DNA of 64,000 nucleotides from Chitinophaga hostae (lineage in GTDB: Bacteria; Bacteroidota; Bacteroidia; Chitinophagales; Chitinophagaceae). A model generated the notes under the pieces. It ran no database searches. It was not told the origin of the DNA and was given only the letters and a program-made list of their open reading frames with translations. Both the position numbers and the translations under genes were made by a program. The stretch covers positions 620,001-684,000 of the forward strand of contig NZ_JAGTXB010000002.1 of the NCBI RefSeq assembly GCF_018224885.1, in the 5' to 3' direction. Within the stretch, counting starts at the first letter, position 1; every line of letters begins with the position of its first letter. Shown one piece after another: positions 9,669 to 18,716 of this stretch.

Positions 9669-9690
9669 CCGCAGCCATTCCTGGCTGCGG
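9669..9690. terminator. Bidirectional intrinsic terminator
   Basis: A perfect 9-bp stem, CCGCAGCCA/TGGCTGCGG with loop TTCC, is followed by six T on the plus strand. It sits between the convergent genes ending at 9648 and 9698. On the minus strand it is followed by TGCTTTTC, so it may also stop transcription from the DUF3829 gene. Confidence 0.9.
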
Positions 9691-9697
9691 TTTTTTG

Positions 9698-10648
9698 TTA
9701 TTTGGTAAAGCTGTTATACCGGCCGATCATGGTATCGAGTGAGTTATCAAGACTTTCCAGCTCGCTCTCTGTAATGGCGCCCTTGTCTTTAGCATCGCGG
9801 GTTATTCTCTTAGCCATCAGCAGGAAGTCGTGGAAGCTGTCGTAGAAACTTTTATAGGACGATGCCTTACTTTCTTTCTCTGCATTTTTTTGATCGATGG
9901 CAGCATGCGCGGCCTGGTCTTTTTCCAGCGCATCATAAGCTGTTTGTGCGCGGGCGCTTACTTTTGCAAAGTCTTCACCGCCTTCTTCCAACAGGTTGAT
10001 ATAATTACGAACAGCCTGCATATCTGCTTTCATCGCTATGATGTAATCTTTCAGGGGACTGTCTTTCAGGATAATTACCTCGCTGGCATCTGCTACTTCA
10101 TTTACTCTTTTCATCAGTACTATTTTCTGATCAAAAAAGGATTGTGCATCGTTGCGGATAGAATCGGCCAGGGCGAGACCTTTTTCCCCTTTATCATCTT
10201 TATAATCCTGTGCTTTGAGGTAGTCGTCCAGTTTTGCGTAGGTAGCTTTCAGTTTATCGAAGGAACTGGTGAAGCCGGCAACTTTTTCTTTAAAGAAGGC
10301 CTGGTCTTCTTTGTTGAGTGCCTCTACTGGTTTGTCGGCTGAAATTTTGTTGTGATTGAAAGTCGGTATCATTACCGGTTTAATGATACTGCCCAGGAAA
10401 ACAGGGTTGCTTTTTCCTTTGAGGATTTCCTCTACGCGGTCAGCATTTTTCACGAGGCGTACCACATAGTCGGAGTTTTTGTTAGAGAGGTCAACGATGG
10501 CGTTGGTATATTCAATCACCTGGTTGGCAGCGGAAGCTGACTTTTCCTCGTAAGCGGAATTACTGCCTTTTTTCCCGGTATCATTACATGACATGGAAGT
10601 GGCAATCAACGCGATGCCGATGGGGATGTACAGAATGGCTCTTTTCAT
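9698..10648 (-). CDS. DUF3829 (YiiG-like) lipoprotein
   Basis: 316 aa lipoprotein: signal peptide with lipobox IATSMSC and C21. The mature chain is almost entirely alpha-helical and charged, with long coiled-coil-like stretches (residues about 40-60, 115-200 and 215-270). NQVIEYTNAIVDLSNKNSDY matches the start of the DUF3829/YiiG family, whose role is unknown. It is a single-gene unit with its own upstream region (10649-10828) shared with the divergent CHU_C gene. Localisation should be the periplasmic face of either membrane; no catalytic residues are recognisable. Confidence 0.82.
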   Translation of the reverse strand: MKRAILYIPIGIALIATSMSCNDTGKKGSNSAYEEKSASAANQVIEYTNAIVDLSNKNSDYVVRLVKNADRVEEILKGKSNPVFLGSIIKPVMIPTFNHNKISADKPVEALNKEDQAFFKEKVAGFTSSFDKLKATYAKLDDYLKAQDYKDDKGEKGLALADSIRNDAQSFFDQKIVLMKRVNEVADASEVIILKDSPLKDYIIAMKADMQAVRNYINLLEEGGEDFAKVSARAQTAYDALEKDQAAHAAIDQKNAEKESKASSYKSFYDSFHDFLLMAKRITRDAKDKGAITESELESLDNSLDTMIGRYNSFTK

Positions 10649-10828
10649 GATGTTTAAGGTATTTATGTCGGATTAATCAATTACACACATGGGCGTGCGG
10701 GGCATTTTCAGGGGCAAAGATATTTTTTCGGGCAGATAAAACAAAAGAAATGTAGGGATACAAACTACTATAATGAGTATATGCGGCCATTTTGATAACC
10801 GGTAATTTTATGACAGCAAATCAGATGA

Positions 10829-11929
10829 ATGTTTTTACGACCTGGTATTATTTACGGAATGCTATGCTGCTGGTTGTTTTTAACCCTTTGTATACGGGTA
10901 AATGCACAGCATATAACCTTTGGCAATCCTTCTATGGAAGGCCGGCGGGGAAAGGGAATTGTACCTGCGCCCTGGTTTATTGCAGCGGGCACGCCTGATA
11001 CGCAACCGGGTGTTTTTGACATTAAACTGGCGCCATCGGACGGTAACAGTTATATTGGCTTACATAGCGGAAAGGACTTCCTGGAAAGCATCGGACAGGA
11101 ACTGCCACAGGCGCTGCGGCCACATGTTAACTATGTATTAAGCTTTGATATGGCTTTTACCGCCTATTATCTTTACCCGGCCTGTTATGGTAACCTGGCC
11201 GTTTACGGGGGCAATACCCCCGGTGATACAGCGGAGTTACTATGGTCTTCGGGAAGTTTTACACAAACCTACTGGAAGCGTTATCATGCTGTATTTCGTC
11301 CTGTTGCTGCCTGGCGTTATATCTCTCTTTGGGCGTACCCGGATGCACCCTGTAACAAAAGTCAGTTCGGCATCGCTTTGCTGATAGATAACCTATCTGC
11401 TATAGACGAGTTGTTACTGCCGGCGGTAAGGGCTACTGTAAAGGATTGCAGCTGCGGGGCAGTAACAGATGGCCGCATTACACTGCATGTAAACGGAGGT
11501 GTACCTCCCTTTCAATATAGGCTGGATAATGGAAGATGGCAAACGGATAGTGTATTTACAGATCTCGCATCCGGGCCACATACCGGCGAAATAAAAGACA
11601 GTCATGATTTTAGTGCGGGTGTGGATACAACGGTGACATCACCCTGGAAAAATTGCCTGGTGGTGTTGCCTACTGCTTTTACACCTAACCACGACGGGCA
11701 AAATGATATTTTCCGGCCAAAGGTTTACGATGCGATCCGTGACTACCGGTTACAGGTATACGACCGGTGGGGAAAGCTGGTGTTCATCAGCCAGTTGCCG
11801 GAATCGGGGTGGGATGGCACTTTTAACGGAGTGCCGTCAGATGTACAGTCTTACGTATATATATGCACGTTTACGGACGGCCGTCAGGAACAGCATCTGT
11901 TGAAAGGAAGCGTATTACTATTGCGCTGA
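10829..11929 (+). CDS. Secreted protein with CHU_C (gliding-motility-type) C-terminal domain
   Basis: 366 aa. A signal peptide (to about residue 26, VNAQ) leads into a jelly-roll-like domain (about 28-195, starting TFGNPSMEG and containing YVLSFDMAF and SLWAYPDAPC) that resembles carbohydrate-binding or C-terminal-domain folds. A short PKD-like or SprB-repeat-like stretch follows (about 200-265: CSCGAVTDGRITLHVNGG). The CHU_C domain (about 280-366) has PTAFTPNHDGQNDIFRP, VYDRWGKLVF and GWDGTFNG and ends LLKGSVLLLR. CHU_C domains direct type IX secretion and often surface display (type B signal). Ligand unknown. It stands alone, convergent with the downstream kinase gene. Confidence 0.88.
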   Translation: MFLRPGIIYGMLCCWLFLTLCIRVNAQHITFGNPSMEGRRGKGIVPAPWFIAAGTPDTQPGVFDIKLAPSDGNSYIGLHSGKDFLESIGQELPQALRPHVNYVLSFDMAFTAYYLYPACYGNLAVYGGNTPGDTAELLWSSGSFTQTYWKRYHAVFRPVAAWRYISLWAYPDAPCNKSQFGIALLIDNLSAIDELLLPAVRATVKDCSCGAVTDGRITLHVNGGVPPFQYRLDNGRWQTDSVFTDLASGPHTGEIKDSHDFSAGVDTTVTSPWKNCLVVLPTAFTPNHDGQNDIFRPKVYDAIRDYRLQVYDRWGKLVFISQLPESGWDGTFNGVPSDVQSYVYICTFTDGRQEQHLLKGSVLLLR

Positions 11930-11943
11930 AGACAGCTCCTCAA

Positions 11944-12684
11944 CTATTCCCGGTTATCTGTTGGTGCATAGGGAAATGTGAGGGTGAAAACGGTACCGGT
12001 TGTATCGCTGCTCACAGTAATGGTGCCGTTGTTGGCATTAACGAAACACTTTACAATGGCCAGCCCCAGGCCGGCGCCTTCCCTGTTGCCAACGTTTCCT
12101 GCACGGAAGTAAGGCGTGAATAAAAATCGTATATCCTTTTCCGGTATACCGATGCCGTTATCCTTTACTTTGATGCAAAGCTCTTTTTGCCGGTAGTGTA
12201 AACTCAGTGTTGGGTCCTGTCCCTGGGAGTATTTGAAAGCGTTGCTCACCAGGTTGGTGAGGATGCCTGTCAGCTGGCTTTTATCGGTATAAATGTCGCG
12301 GCGGGTACCGGAAATTTTTATCCGTAAAAGCCGTTTATCGGGGCGTTGGTGAAAGTATTGCTGTTTTATCATCCTGGCAAAAGCCGTTGCGTTGGTGAGT
12401 TCCGCGCGTGTAACAGGGTTGCCGGCTACCATACTGCCGGTGATGAGAATATCATCCACCATGTTGCTGAGAATTGTTATTTCTTCTTTAATGCGGGACA
12501 AATTCCTTTTATAAAACGGCAGCATTAATTCATCCAGCTGCATTTTTGTTTCCAGTAATTCTATAGAAGATGAGATAGCTGTGATGGGTGTTTTAAATTC
12601 ATGGGTTGCCATGGAAATGTATTCGTATCGCATTTCCATGAATGATTTTTCCCCGGCTGCATGCGTGTCGATCGTTTTCAGCAT
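11944..12684 (-). CDS. Short histidine kinase lacking a sensor domain
   Basis: 246 aa, essentially only HisKA plus HATPase. H28 lies in MATHEFKTP; N-box NLVSNAFKYS, G1 DNGIGIPEKD, F-box LFTPYF and G2 GAGLGLAIV are intact. The region before the H-box is only 25 residues with no PAS, HAMP or membrane segment, so signal input must come from another protein, or the gene is a 5-prime-truncated descendant of a longer kinase. The divergent NarL-type regulator across 355 bp is the natural candidate partner, although NarL-type regulators more often pair with HisKA_3 kinases. It probably serves the exopolysaccharide locus that follows. Confidence 0.88.
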   Translation of the reverse strand: MLKTIDTHAAGEKSFMEMRYEYISMATHEFKTPITAISSSIELLETKMQLDELMLPFYKRNLSRIKEEITILSNMVDDILITGSMVAGNPVTRAELTNATAFARMIKQQYFHQRPDKRLLRIKISGTRRDIYTDKSQLTGILTNLVSNAFKYSQGQDPTLSLHYRQKELCIKVKDNGIGIPEKDIRFLFTPYFRAGNVGNREGAGLGLAIVKCFVNANNGTITVSSDTTGTVFTLTFPYAPTDNRE

Positions 12685-13039
12685 ACTCCTGATTTTTGGT
12701 TGAATGGTAAATAAGGTTTATTTCGAAGGATATGAACTGGCAGGATAAATATGGTTGCAACCACAATATACATAAGTTTTCTAAATATTACATTGTAATT
12801 ATTTTTATATGATTATTATGTTGTTTTGTTTTGTTTGTGAAAATTATTTTACTGATAATATAAATATATAATTAATTATAAATTGTTTTTTAGACTTGTT
12901 ATGATGATAATTTTATGTGTAATTGATTGATAAATAATAATATGTATTTTAGTGCTAACAGGCTATTCTTTTTACAGCTATATTTACTATCAGATTATTT
13001 TATTGTACCATATCATTCGAAAACCTCACCCCTTTAATT
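12685..13039. other. AT-rich divergent intergenic region
   Basis: 355 bp between the kinase and regulator genes, markedly richer in A+T than its surroundings, especially 12780-13000. It has no open frame of note and no recognisable terminator. A 12-bp perfect palindrome TGGTTGCAACCA sits at 12752-12763, near the kinase start. The region must hold both divergent promoters. The base composition fits a regulatory island or a decayed stretch that once encoded the kinase's missing N-terminus. Confidence 0.6.
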
Positions 13040-13759
13040 ATGATTAACATTGGAATCATTGAAGACAACCATTTTCTATTAAACAACTATCGTGAATTTC
13101 TCGAGGATTTTCAGGAATGTAAAGTTGTATTTGCATGTAAGTCAATAGAGGAATTTATTGCGCTGCCGGTAACGTATCCGGATGTAATGGTGGTGTTGCT
13201 GGATATCACCTTGCCTGGCATGTCGGGTATTGATGGAATAGCGGAGGTAAAGCAGCGCTATCCTGAAACGAAAGTGATTGTATTATCCGGACATGATGGT
13301 AAACAATATATTATTGAGTCCATAAAAAAAGGCGCCAGCGGTTATATTATCAAAACAAGCCGTTTGAGTGATATCTACCAGTCTGTGATGGATACGGTAC
13401 AAAACGGTGCGACCTTATCACCTAAAGCAGCACATCTGCTGATCAGTCATCTCAACAAAAATCCGCTGGAGGGCATCAGGGATAAACTTACCCGCAGGGA
13501 ATACGAGCTGGTGGAGTTACTGAAAGAAGGTTACTCATATAAGGAAATGGCCGCGCAGTTGTTTGTCACCGTGTTTACTGTGAACCAACACCTGAAAAAA
13601 GTGTATCAGAAGTTGAACGTTTCCACCAAATCAGAATTGATTTCAAAAATCTGGTCAAATAATTTATTCTCCCTCTTCTTTTTTGCATCACTCTCTGAAA
13701 ATTTTTCAGATTTTTATTTTGTTGATATGTTGACTGATTTTCTGGCTGATCTACTTTAA
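13040..13759 (+). CDS. NarL/LuxR-type response regulator with an unusual C-terminal tail
   Basis: 239 aa. The receiver domain (1-125) has the acidic pair E8-D9, phospho-acceptor D55 in VLLDITLPG, and K102-equivalent YIIK. The LuxR-type helix-turn-helix (about 148-208) includes LTRREYELVELLKEGYSYKEMA and VNQHLKKVYQKLNV. After the expected end of the HTH (SKIWSNNLF) there are about 30 extra residues rich in Phe and Leu and lacking homology I recognise. It lies 124 bp upstream of the exopolysaccharide locus in the same direction and is probably its activator. The divergent short kinase at 11944-12684 may phosphorylate it. Confidence 0.9.
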   Translation: MINIGIIEDNHFLLNNYREFLEDFQECKVVFACKSIEEFIALPVTYPDVMVVLLDITLPGMSGIDGIAEVKQRYPETKVIVLSGHDGKQYIIESIKKGASGYIIKTSRLSDIYQSVMDTVQNGATLSPKAAHLLISHLNKNPLEGIRDKLTRREYELVELLKEGYSYKEMAAQLFVTVFTVNQHLKKVYQKLNVSTKSELISKIWSNNLFSLFFFASLSENFSDFYFVDMLTDFLADLL

Positions 13760-13883
13760 CGAGTAGTAAGATCTATGGCCTGAAGGTAATTTGTACTGTA
13801 GTGAGTAATTGAATCCGAGTAGTAACTGAAGTAATATTGTATGGAGATGCAAGGACAGTGTAAGTGATGATGTAAAATGCCAT

Positions 13884-14693
13884 ATGATGATATTGAAAAC
13901 CTGCTTAACCTGGATAGGATGGGGATTACTATGCTTCAGTTGTTTGTTTACTTCCTGCGTGTCAACCAAAAATGCTGTTTATTTCAGTGACATAAAAGAC
14001 ACGGTGCTATCGCCGGTAGATGGTAATTTCGAACCCCGGATACAAAAGAACGATATACTGCAGATCAATGTAAGCAGTCTTAACCCGGAGGATGTTATCA
14101 TCTACAATGTATCCAACATGACTTCCGCCTCAGGTGCAGGAGGCGCCAATGCTGGAGCAGGCGCTATGTTGGGCGGCTTCCTGGTAGATGAACAGGGATA
14201 TATTCAATACCCCGTATTAGGGCCGGTAAAAGTAACCGGTCTTACCAAAAAAGCACTCACCGTTTACCTGCACGACCAGCTCATAGAACGTAAGTTGCTG
14301 GTAGATCCTGTGGTGAGCATCCGTTTTTTAAACTACCGGGTTACCATACTCGGAGAGGTGAGTAAACCAACGGTAGTAAATGTAACCAACGAAAAAATAT
14401 CCGTACTCGAAGCGTTGGGTATGGCAGGCGATATAACGGTATTCGGTAAACGAAATAACATCCTGTTAATCCGGGAGGTAGACGGGGAGCGGATCATCCG
14501 CCGCATGGATCTGAATGATAAACGCGTTCTTAACTCTCCTTACTATTTTCTGCAATCAAATGATATACTATATGTGGAACCCAGCAAGTCAAAGATAGCA
14601 ACGGCTGACCGATCCCGGCAAATATTGCCCATTGTGCTCAGCAGTTTATCTCTGCTCGTTATTGTCCTGGATCGTTTAGTTATTAATAAGTAG
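13884..14693 (+). CDS. Polysaccharide export outer-membrane lipoprotein (Wza-like)
   Basis: 269 aa lipoprotein with lipobox LFTSC (C25). Residues about 48-150 form the Poly_export domain (IQKNDILQINVSSLNPED, GYIQYPVLGPVKVTGL) and about 155-240 a SLBB domain (VTILGEVSKPTVVNV). A C-terminal hydrophobic helix (ILPIVLSSLSLLVIVL) replaces the amphipathic barrel helix of E. coli Wza. It should form the outer-membrane channel of a Wzx/Wzy-type capsule or EPS exporter with the Wzc-like protein encoded four bases downstream. First gene of the 20-gene locus. The GAGGANAGAGAMLGG insert near residues 80-95 is a low-complexity loop. Confidence 0.93.
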   Translation: MMILKTCLTWIGWGLLCFSCLFTSCVSTKNAVYFSDIKDTVLSPVDGNFEPRIQKNDILQINVSSLNPEDVIIYNVSNMTSASGAGGANAGAGAMLGGFLVDEQGYIQYPVLGPVKVTGLTKKALTVYLHDQLIERKLLVDPVVSIRFLNYRVTILGEVSKPTVVNVTNEKISVLEALGMAGDITVFGKRNNILLIREVDGERIIRRMDLNDKRVLNSPYYFLQSNDILYVEPSKSKIATADRSRQILPIVLSSLSLLVIVLDRLVINK

Positions 14694-14696
14694 TAT

Positions 14697-17048
14697 ATGC
14701 AAAAAGTAAACGGACATAAAACCCAGTCGGTGGAAACGCCATTGAGCCTGCTCACGCTCATCCGTTCCCGCTACCTGCCATACTGGCCGCTGTTTGCAGT
14801 AGCCGTGGCAACCGCCCTGGCAGGTGCATTTCTGTATCTCCGCTATGCTACTCCCTTGTATAAAATTTCCGGCGTGTTACTGGTACAGGAAGCCTCTAAC
14901 GGACTTGGTGCCAGCGATATGCTGCAATCGCTCGACCTGATGGGCGGCAGCAAAACAATCATGGAAAATGAAATTGAAATTCTAAAGTCGCGCACACTAA
15001 CGAAGGCGGTTATACGAAACCTTAATTTATACGGAGAGGTAATTGAAAAAGGGAAAATAAGGGATGTGGTACTTTATAAAGACAGCCCCCTGAAATTTAC
15101 TTTCCTGGAACCGGACGCCATACAATTAGCCGCAACAGGCACATGGCCATTTACCTATCATGAAACAACAAAACAGGTAGCCATCGATGGGCAGCAATAC
15201 CCGGTAGGCGACACTGTGCAAACCCGCTGGGGTAAACTGCTGATACAGCCGCAGGGAAAACATGTTGATACTGCCGCAGGTTATTCCCTGCACCTGATGA
15301 CGGAAAAACAATGGATGCAGCTTTTGCTGGCAACCATAAAAATAATGCCCGCGGCCAAAGCCGGCAGCGTGGTAGACCTGGAGTATACCGATGCTGCCCC
15401 GGAGCGTGGAGAGGAAATTGTAAATGAACTGATCAGGGTTTATAATAAAGCGGCAGTAGAAGATAAAAACAGAACCTCCGCCAACACGATGAGCTTTGTA
15501 GAAGAACGGCTGCGTATTGTAAGCGCTGAACTGGGACAGGCAGAAACACAGGTAGAACACTTTAAAACTGCCGAAGGAATTGTGGACATCAGCGAGCAAA
15601 GCAAATTATTCCTGGCCAGCGTTCAGGAAAATGACCGTAAAATCAGCGAGGCCAATATGCAGCTTTCTGTGCTGGACGCCATTGAAAAATATGTTAACAA
15701 TCAACAACCAAACGGCAATATTGTACCAGGCACTATTGGCCTCTCTGATCCGGTATTACTGGAACTGGTGACAAAGCTGTCGGAAACAGCATTGCAACTG
15801 GAGCGGCTTCGAAAAACAACCGGGGAAAACAGTCCGCTGCTGGCCAGTTTAAACCGGCAGGTGGAACGGCTGAAACCCGCCATCATGGAAAATATCGGGA
15901 GTTTGCGCGCTAACCTCCAGGCCGGGTTGTCACGACTACAGGCAGAGAATAACCGCAACACAAGCATCATCCGCAGCGTACCAGGAAAAGAAAAAGCACT
16001 GCTGGAAGTAAGCAGGCAACAGGTCATTAAAAATAATATCTACACCTTCCTGCTGGAGAAACGCGAAGAAACCGCGCTGGCATACGCGGCTGCGGTATCC
16101 GACAGCCGGGTGGTAGATGCGGCAGAATCGGCTGCTTATCCTTTCAGTCCGCAGAAACCTATGGTGTTGGGTATCTCTGTACTGGCAGCAATGGCGCTGG
16201 TAGTAGGATTTGTGTCACTGAAAGACATGATGAACCGGGAGGTAATGTTCCGGGCGGATATTGAAAAAGTAACGACCGCACCCATTGCTGCTGAAATCAT
16301 GCATCACGACAGTAAAGACCCCGTAGTGATGAGTAATAACAGCAGGACCGCAGTAGCAGAACAGTTCAGAGCATTGAGAACTTCCCTGTCGTATATAGGT
16401 TTGAATGGCGACCGCAAAACATTGCTGATCACCTCTTCCATTTCCGGTGAAGGCAAAAGTTTTATATCGGTCAACCTGGCAATGAGCCTTTCGCTGGCAG
16501 GGAAAAAAGTAGCGTTGCTGGAATTTGATCTCCGGAAACCCATGGTCAGTAAAATGCTGCATATGCGTGCAGACCCGGGCATCAGCAACTACCTGGTAGG
16601 TAAGGCATCTTTACAGGATATCCTGCAAAAGGTGGGCGACAATGGATTTTTATACCTGCTGTCTGCCGGCATCATGCCACCTAATCCGAGCGAGCTTATT
16701 CTTAACGGGCAGCTGGAACACCTGTTAAGTGAGTTGAAAGAACGATTTGATTATATCATTATTGACTCAGCGCCGGTAGGACTGGTAACAGATGCCAGGT
16801 TAATTGCTCCCTTCTGTGATGCCACCCTGTATGTGGTGCGTCATCAGCGTACACCAAAACACTATCTTAAACTGGTGGAAGAGCTTTACCAGAACAGGGA
16901 ACTCGGAAAACTGAATATTGTATTTAACGGTATAAAACGACAAGGTGTAGCAGGTTACGGATATGGCTCCGGATACGGTGACATAAACGGTTACGGCTAC
17001 ACGGAAATAACAAGAAAACCCGGTTTGTTCAAACGCAGCGCGAAGTAA
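14697..17048 (+). CDS. Wzc-like polysaccharide co-polymerase / BY-kinase
   Basis: 783 aa inner-membrane protein. A Wzz domain with helix about 28-48, a long coiled-coil periplasmic region (about 250-420), a GNVR-type segment and a second helix near 490-510 precede a cytoplasmic bacterial tyrosine kinase. Walker A GEGKS (about residue 583), Walker A-prime ALLEFDLRKP and Walker B YIIIDSAP are intact. The C-terminus is a Tyr/Gly-rich cluster (YGYGSGYGDINGYGYTEI) expected to be the autophosphorylation site. In the Wzy pathway this protein controls chain length and couples polymerisation to export through the Wza-like channel. It is translated right behind wza. Confidence 0.95.
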   Translation: MQKVNGHKTQSVETPLSLLTLIRSRYLPYWPLFAVAVATALAGAFLYLRYATPLYKISGVLLVQEASNGLGASDMLQSLDLMGGSKTIMENEIEILKSRTLTKAVIRNLNLYGEVIEKGKIRDVVLYKDSPLKFTFLEPDAIQLAATGTWPFTYHETTKQVAIDGQQYPVGDTVQTRWGKLLIQPQGKHVDTAAGYSLHLMTEKQWMQLLLATIKIMPAAKAGSVVDLEYTDAAPERGEEIVNELIRVYNKAAVEDKNRTSANTMSFVEERLRIVSAELGQAETQVEHFKTAEGIVDISEQSKLFLASVQENDRKISEANMQLSVLDAIEKYVNNQQPNGNIVPGTIGLSDPVLLELVTKLSETALQLERLRKTTGENSPLLASLNRQVERLKPAIMENIGSLRANLQAGLSRLQAENNRNTSIIRSVPGKEKALLEVSRQQVIKNNIYTFLLEKREETALAYAAAVSDSRVVDAAESAAYPFSPQKPMVLGISVLAAMALVVGFVSLKDMMNREVMFRADIEKVTTAPIAAEIMHHDSKDPVVMSNNSRTAVAEQFRALRTSLSYIGLNGDRKTLLITSSISGEGKSFISVNLAMSLSLAGKKVALLEFDLRKPMVSKMLHMRADPGISNYLVGKASLQDILQKVGDNGFLYLLSAGIMPPNPSELILNGQLEHLLSELKERFDYIIIDSAPVGLVTDARLIAPFCDATLYVVRHQRTPKHYLKLVEELYQNRELGKLNIVFNGIKRQGVAGYGYGSGYGDINGYGYTEITRKPGLFKRSAK

Positions 17049-17153
17049 CTGCTGTTGTATCAGATCACACCACGCGAATAACGGGAAAAGTATGCCCCGT
17101 CCTGCCCTTATAAATTCTGCACGAACTATCCGATCACCTTAAAACCGGCTCCT

Positions 17154-17660
17154 ATGTTTAATGAACAACCATTGGCCTGGTATGCGGTATATACCCGGCC
17201 CAAATGCGAAAAAAAAGTAGCTGATCTGTTCACGCGTAAAAAAGTGGAACACTATCGCCCCGTCAAACAGTTGGTGCGTGCCCGTAAGATGATAGAGGAA
17301 CCTCTGTTCCCTTCTTATGTGTTTGTACACATTCCTGAAAGCAGGAATTGGGTGGTACGCGAAACAGACAATGTGGTGAATTTTGTGTACTGGCTGGGGC
17401 AACCGGCCATTATACCCGACCACGAAATTGCGTTGATCCGGCATTTCCTTCGTGACTATGAAGAGGTAACCGTGGAACAGGTGCCTATACAGGCAGGCGG
17501 AGAAAGGGCGCCGGCTGCCGGCGGAAAGATCATACAGCTTAGCAGCAACCGGGTAAAGGTGGAATTGAGCAGTTTAGGTTGCATGCTGGTAGCCAGGATA
17601 CCATCAAGGGAAATAACGGTGATCACCGGAAGTAAAACCGTCAACGGACATCATTACTGA
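17154..17660 (+). CDS. UpxY/RfaH-type transcription antiterminator (NusG paralogue)
   Basis: 168 aa with a NusG N-terminal domain (about 8-110: WYAVYTRPKCEKKVADLF, LFPSYVFVHI) and a KOW-like C-terminal domain (about 115-160: GGKIIQLSSNRVKVELSSLG). UpxY-like paralogues in Bacteroidota bind RNA polymerase early and let it read through long capsule operons. That fits a co-directional locus of about 23 kb. Unusually the gene is third, after wza and wzc, with 105 bp upstream rather than at the operon head. Both export genes would then be transcribed before the factor is made, unless another promoter exists in the gap. Confidence 0.9.
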   Translation: MFNEQPLAWYAVYTRPKCEKKVADLFTRKKVEHYRPVKQLVRARKMIEEPLFPSYVFVHIPESRNWVVRETDNVVNFVYWLGQPAIIPDHEIALIRHFLRDYEEVTVEQVPIQAGGERAPAAGGKIIQLSSNRVKVELSSLGCMLVARIPSREITVITGSKTVNGHHY

Positions 17661-17677
17661 TTTAAACAACCAACCTT

Positions 17678-18700
17678 ATGATGCAGCATATTCTTCTTTG
17701 CGGCGGCTCCGGCACCCGATTATGGCCTTTGTCGAACCAGCAAACGCCCAAGCAGTTATTAACCCTGTTTGATGGTTATAGTCTCCTGCAACTGGCTTTC
17801 CGGAGAAACCGTTTTGCCTGTAACAAAGTAATGGCCATTGTCAATGAGCAACAGGCCGCTATTGTAACAGAGCAGCTGGAACAGGCAGGAGCGGCTGCAC
17901 CTGTATGCCTGGCAGAACCGGTAGGGCGTAACACAGCCGCTGCTATTGCGCTGGCTGCTTTTGTGGCCGATCCCGATACTATTTTACTGATCACGCCTGC
18001 CGACCATCTCATTGGTACCCCCGACAGGTATGCCATGGCGATAGAAACCGCGGGGATACTGGCTGCCGGCAATCATATTGTCACCATCGGACTGGTACCC
18101 ACCTATCCGGAAACAGGGTTTGGTTATATCAGTTACTCCGGTCATGATGTGTTGAGGTTTGTGGAAAAGCCCGATCGGGTGGTAGCGGAAGCCATGCTGT
18201 CTGCCGGCGGATTCCTCTGGAACAGCGGCATATTCTGTTGTAAAGCCCGTGTGATGCTGCAGGAGTTGCAACAACATGCGCCCGCCATTTATGAGGCCGC
18301 CGCCATCGCCGCTGCTGAGTGGAAAAGCACCGGGTTACTGTCGAAGGAAACCATGGAAGCTATTCCGGCAGACAGTATTGATTATGCCGTATTGGAGAAA
18401 AGCAGTATTGTAAAAGTAGTGCCTACCCGGATGGACTGGAGCGATGTGGGAAGCTATGAAGCACTGGCAGATGCGCTTTCTGAGCACTACCAATACCGTA
18501 ATCACCAGGCAGTATTTATTGAAAGTGATCCGCATAAAAATATGGTGATCGGAAAGGATAAACTCGTGGCCCTGGTAGGTGTGGAGAACATGGTGGTAGT
18601 CAATACTGCCAGCGCCCTGCTGATCATGAAACGGGGCCGCGGACAGGATATCAAGCAACTGCATCAGTGGGTGAGGGATAACCGCCCCGAATTATTATAA
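17678..18700 (+). CDS. manC: Mannose-1-phosphate guanylyltransferase
   Basis: 340 aa, single nucleotidyltransferase domain without the isomerase half found in E. coli ManC. The nucleotide-binding signature [11 protein letters not shown]...PKQ begins at residue 8 and the second motif VEKPD is present, as is FLWNSGIF. It makes GDP-mannose from mannose-1-phosphate and GTP in the cytosol, feeding gmd and fcl in this locus toward GDP-L-fucose. Phosphomannomutase and mannose-6-phosphate isomerase are not in the window and must come from elsewhere. Starts 17 bases after the antiterminator; ATG ATG doublet at the start. Confidence 0.93.
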   Translation: MMQHILLCGGSGTRLWPLSNQQTPKQLLTLFDGYSLLQLAFRRNRFACNKVMAIVNEQQAAIVTEQLEQAGAAAPVCLAEPVGRNTAAAIALAAFVADPDTILLITPADHLIGTPDRYAMAIETAGILAAGNHIVTIGLVPTYPETGFGYISYSGHDVLRFVEKPDRVVAEAMLSAGGFLWNSGIFCCKARVMLQELQQHAPAIYEAAAIAAAEWKSTGLLSKETMEAIPADSIDYAVLEKSSIVKVVPTRMDWSDVGSYEALADALSEHYQYRNHQAVFIESDPHKNMVIGKDKLVALVGVENMVVVNTASALLIMKRGRGQDIKQLHQWVRDNRPELL

Positions 18701-18716
18701 ACAATTATTAAAGCAT

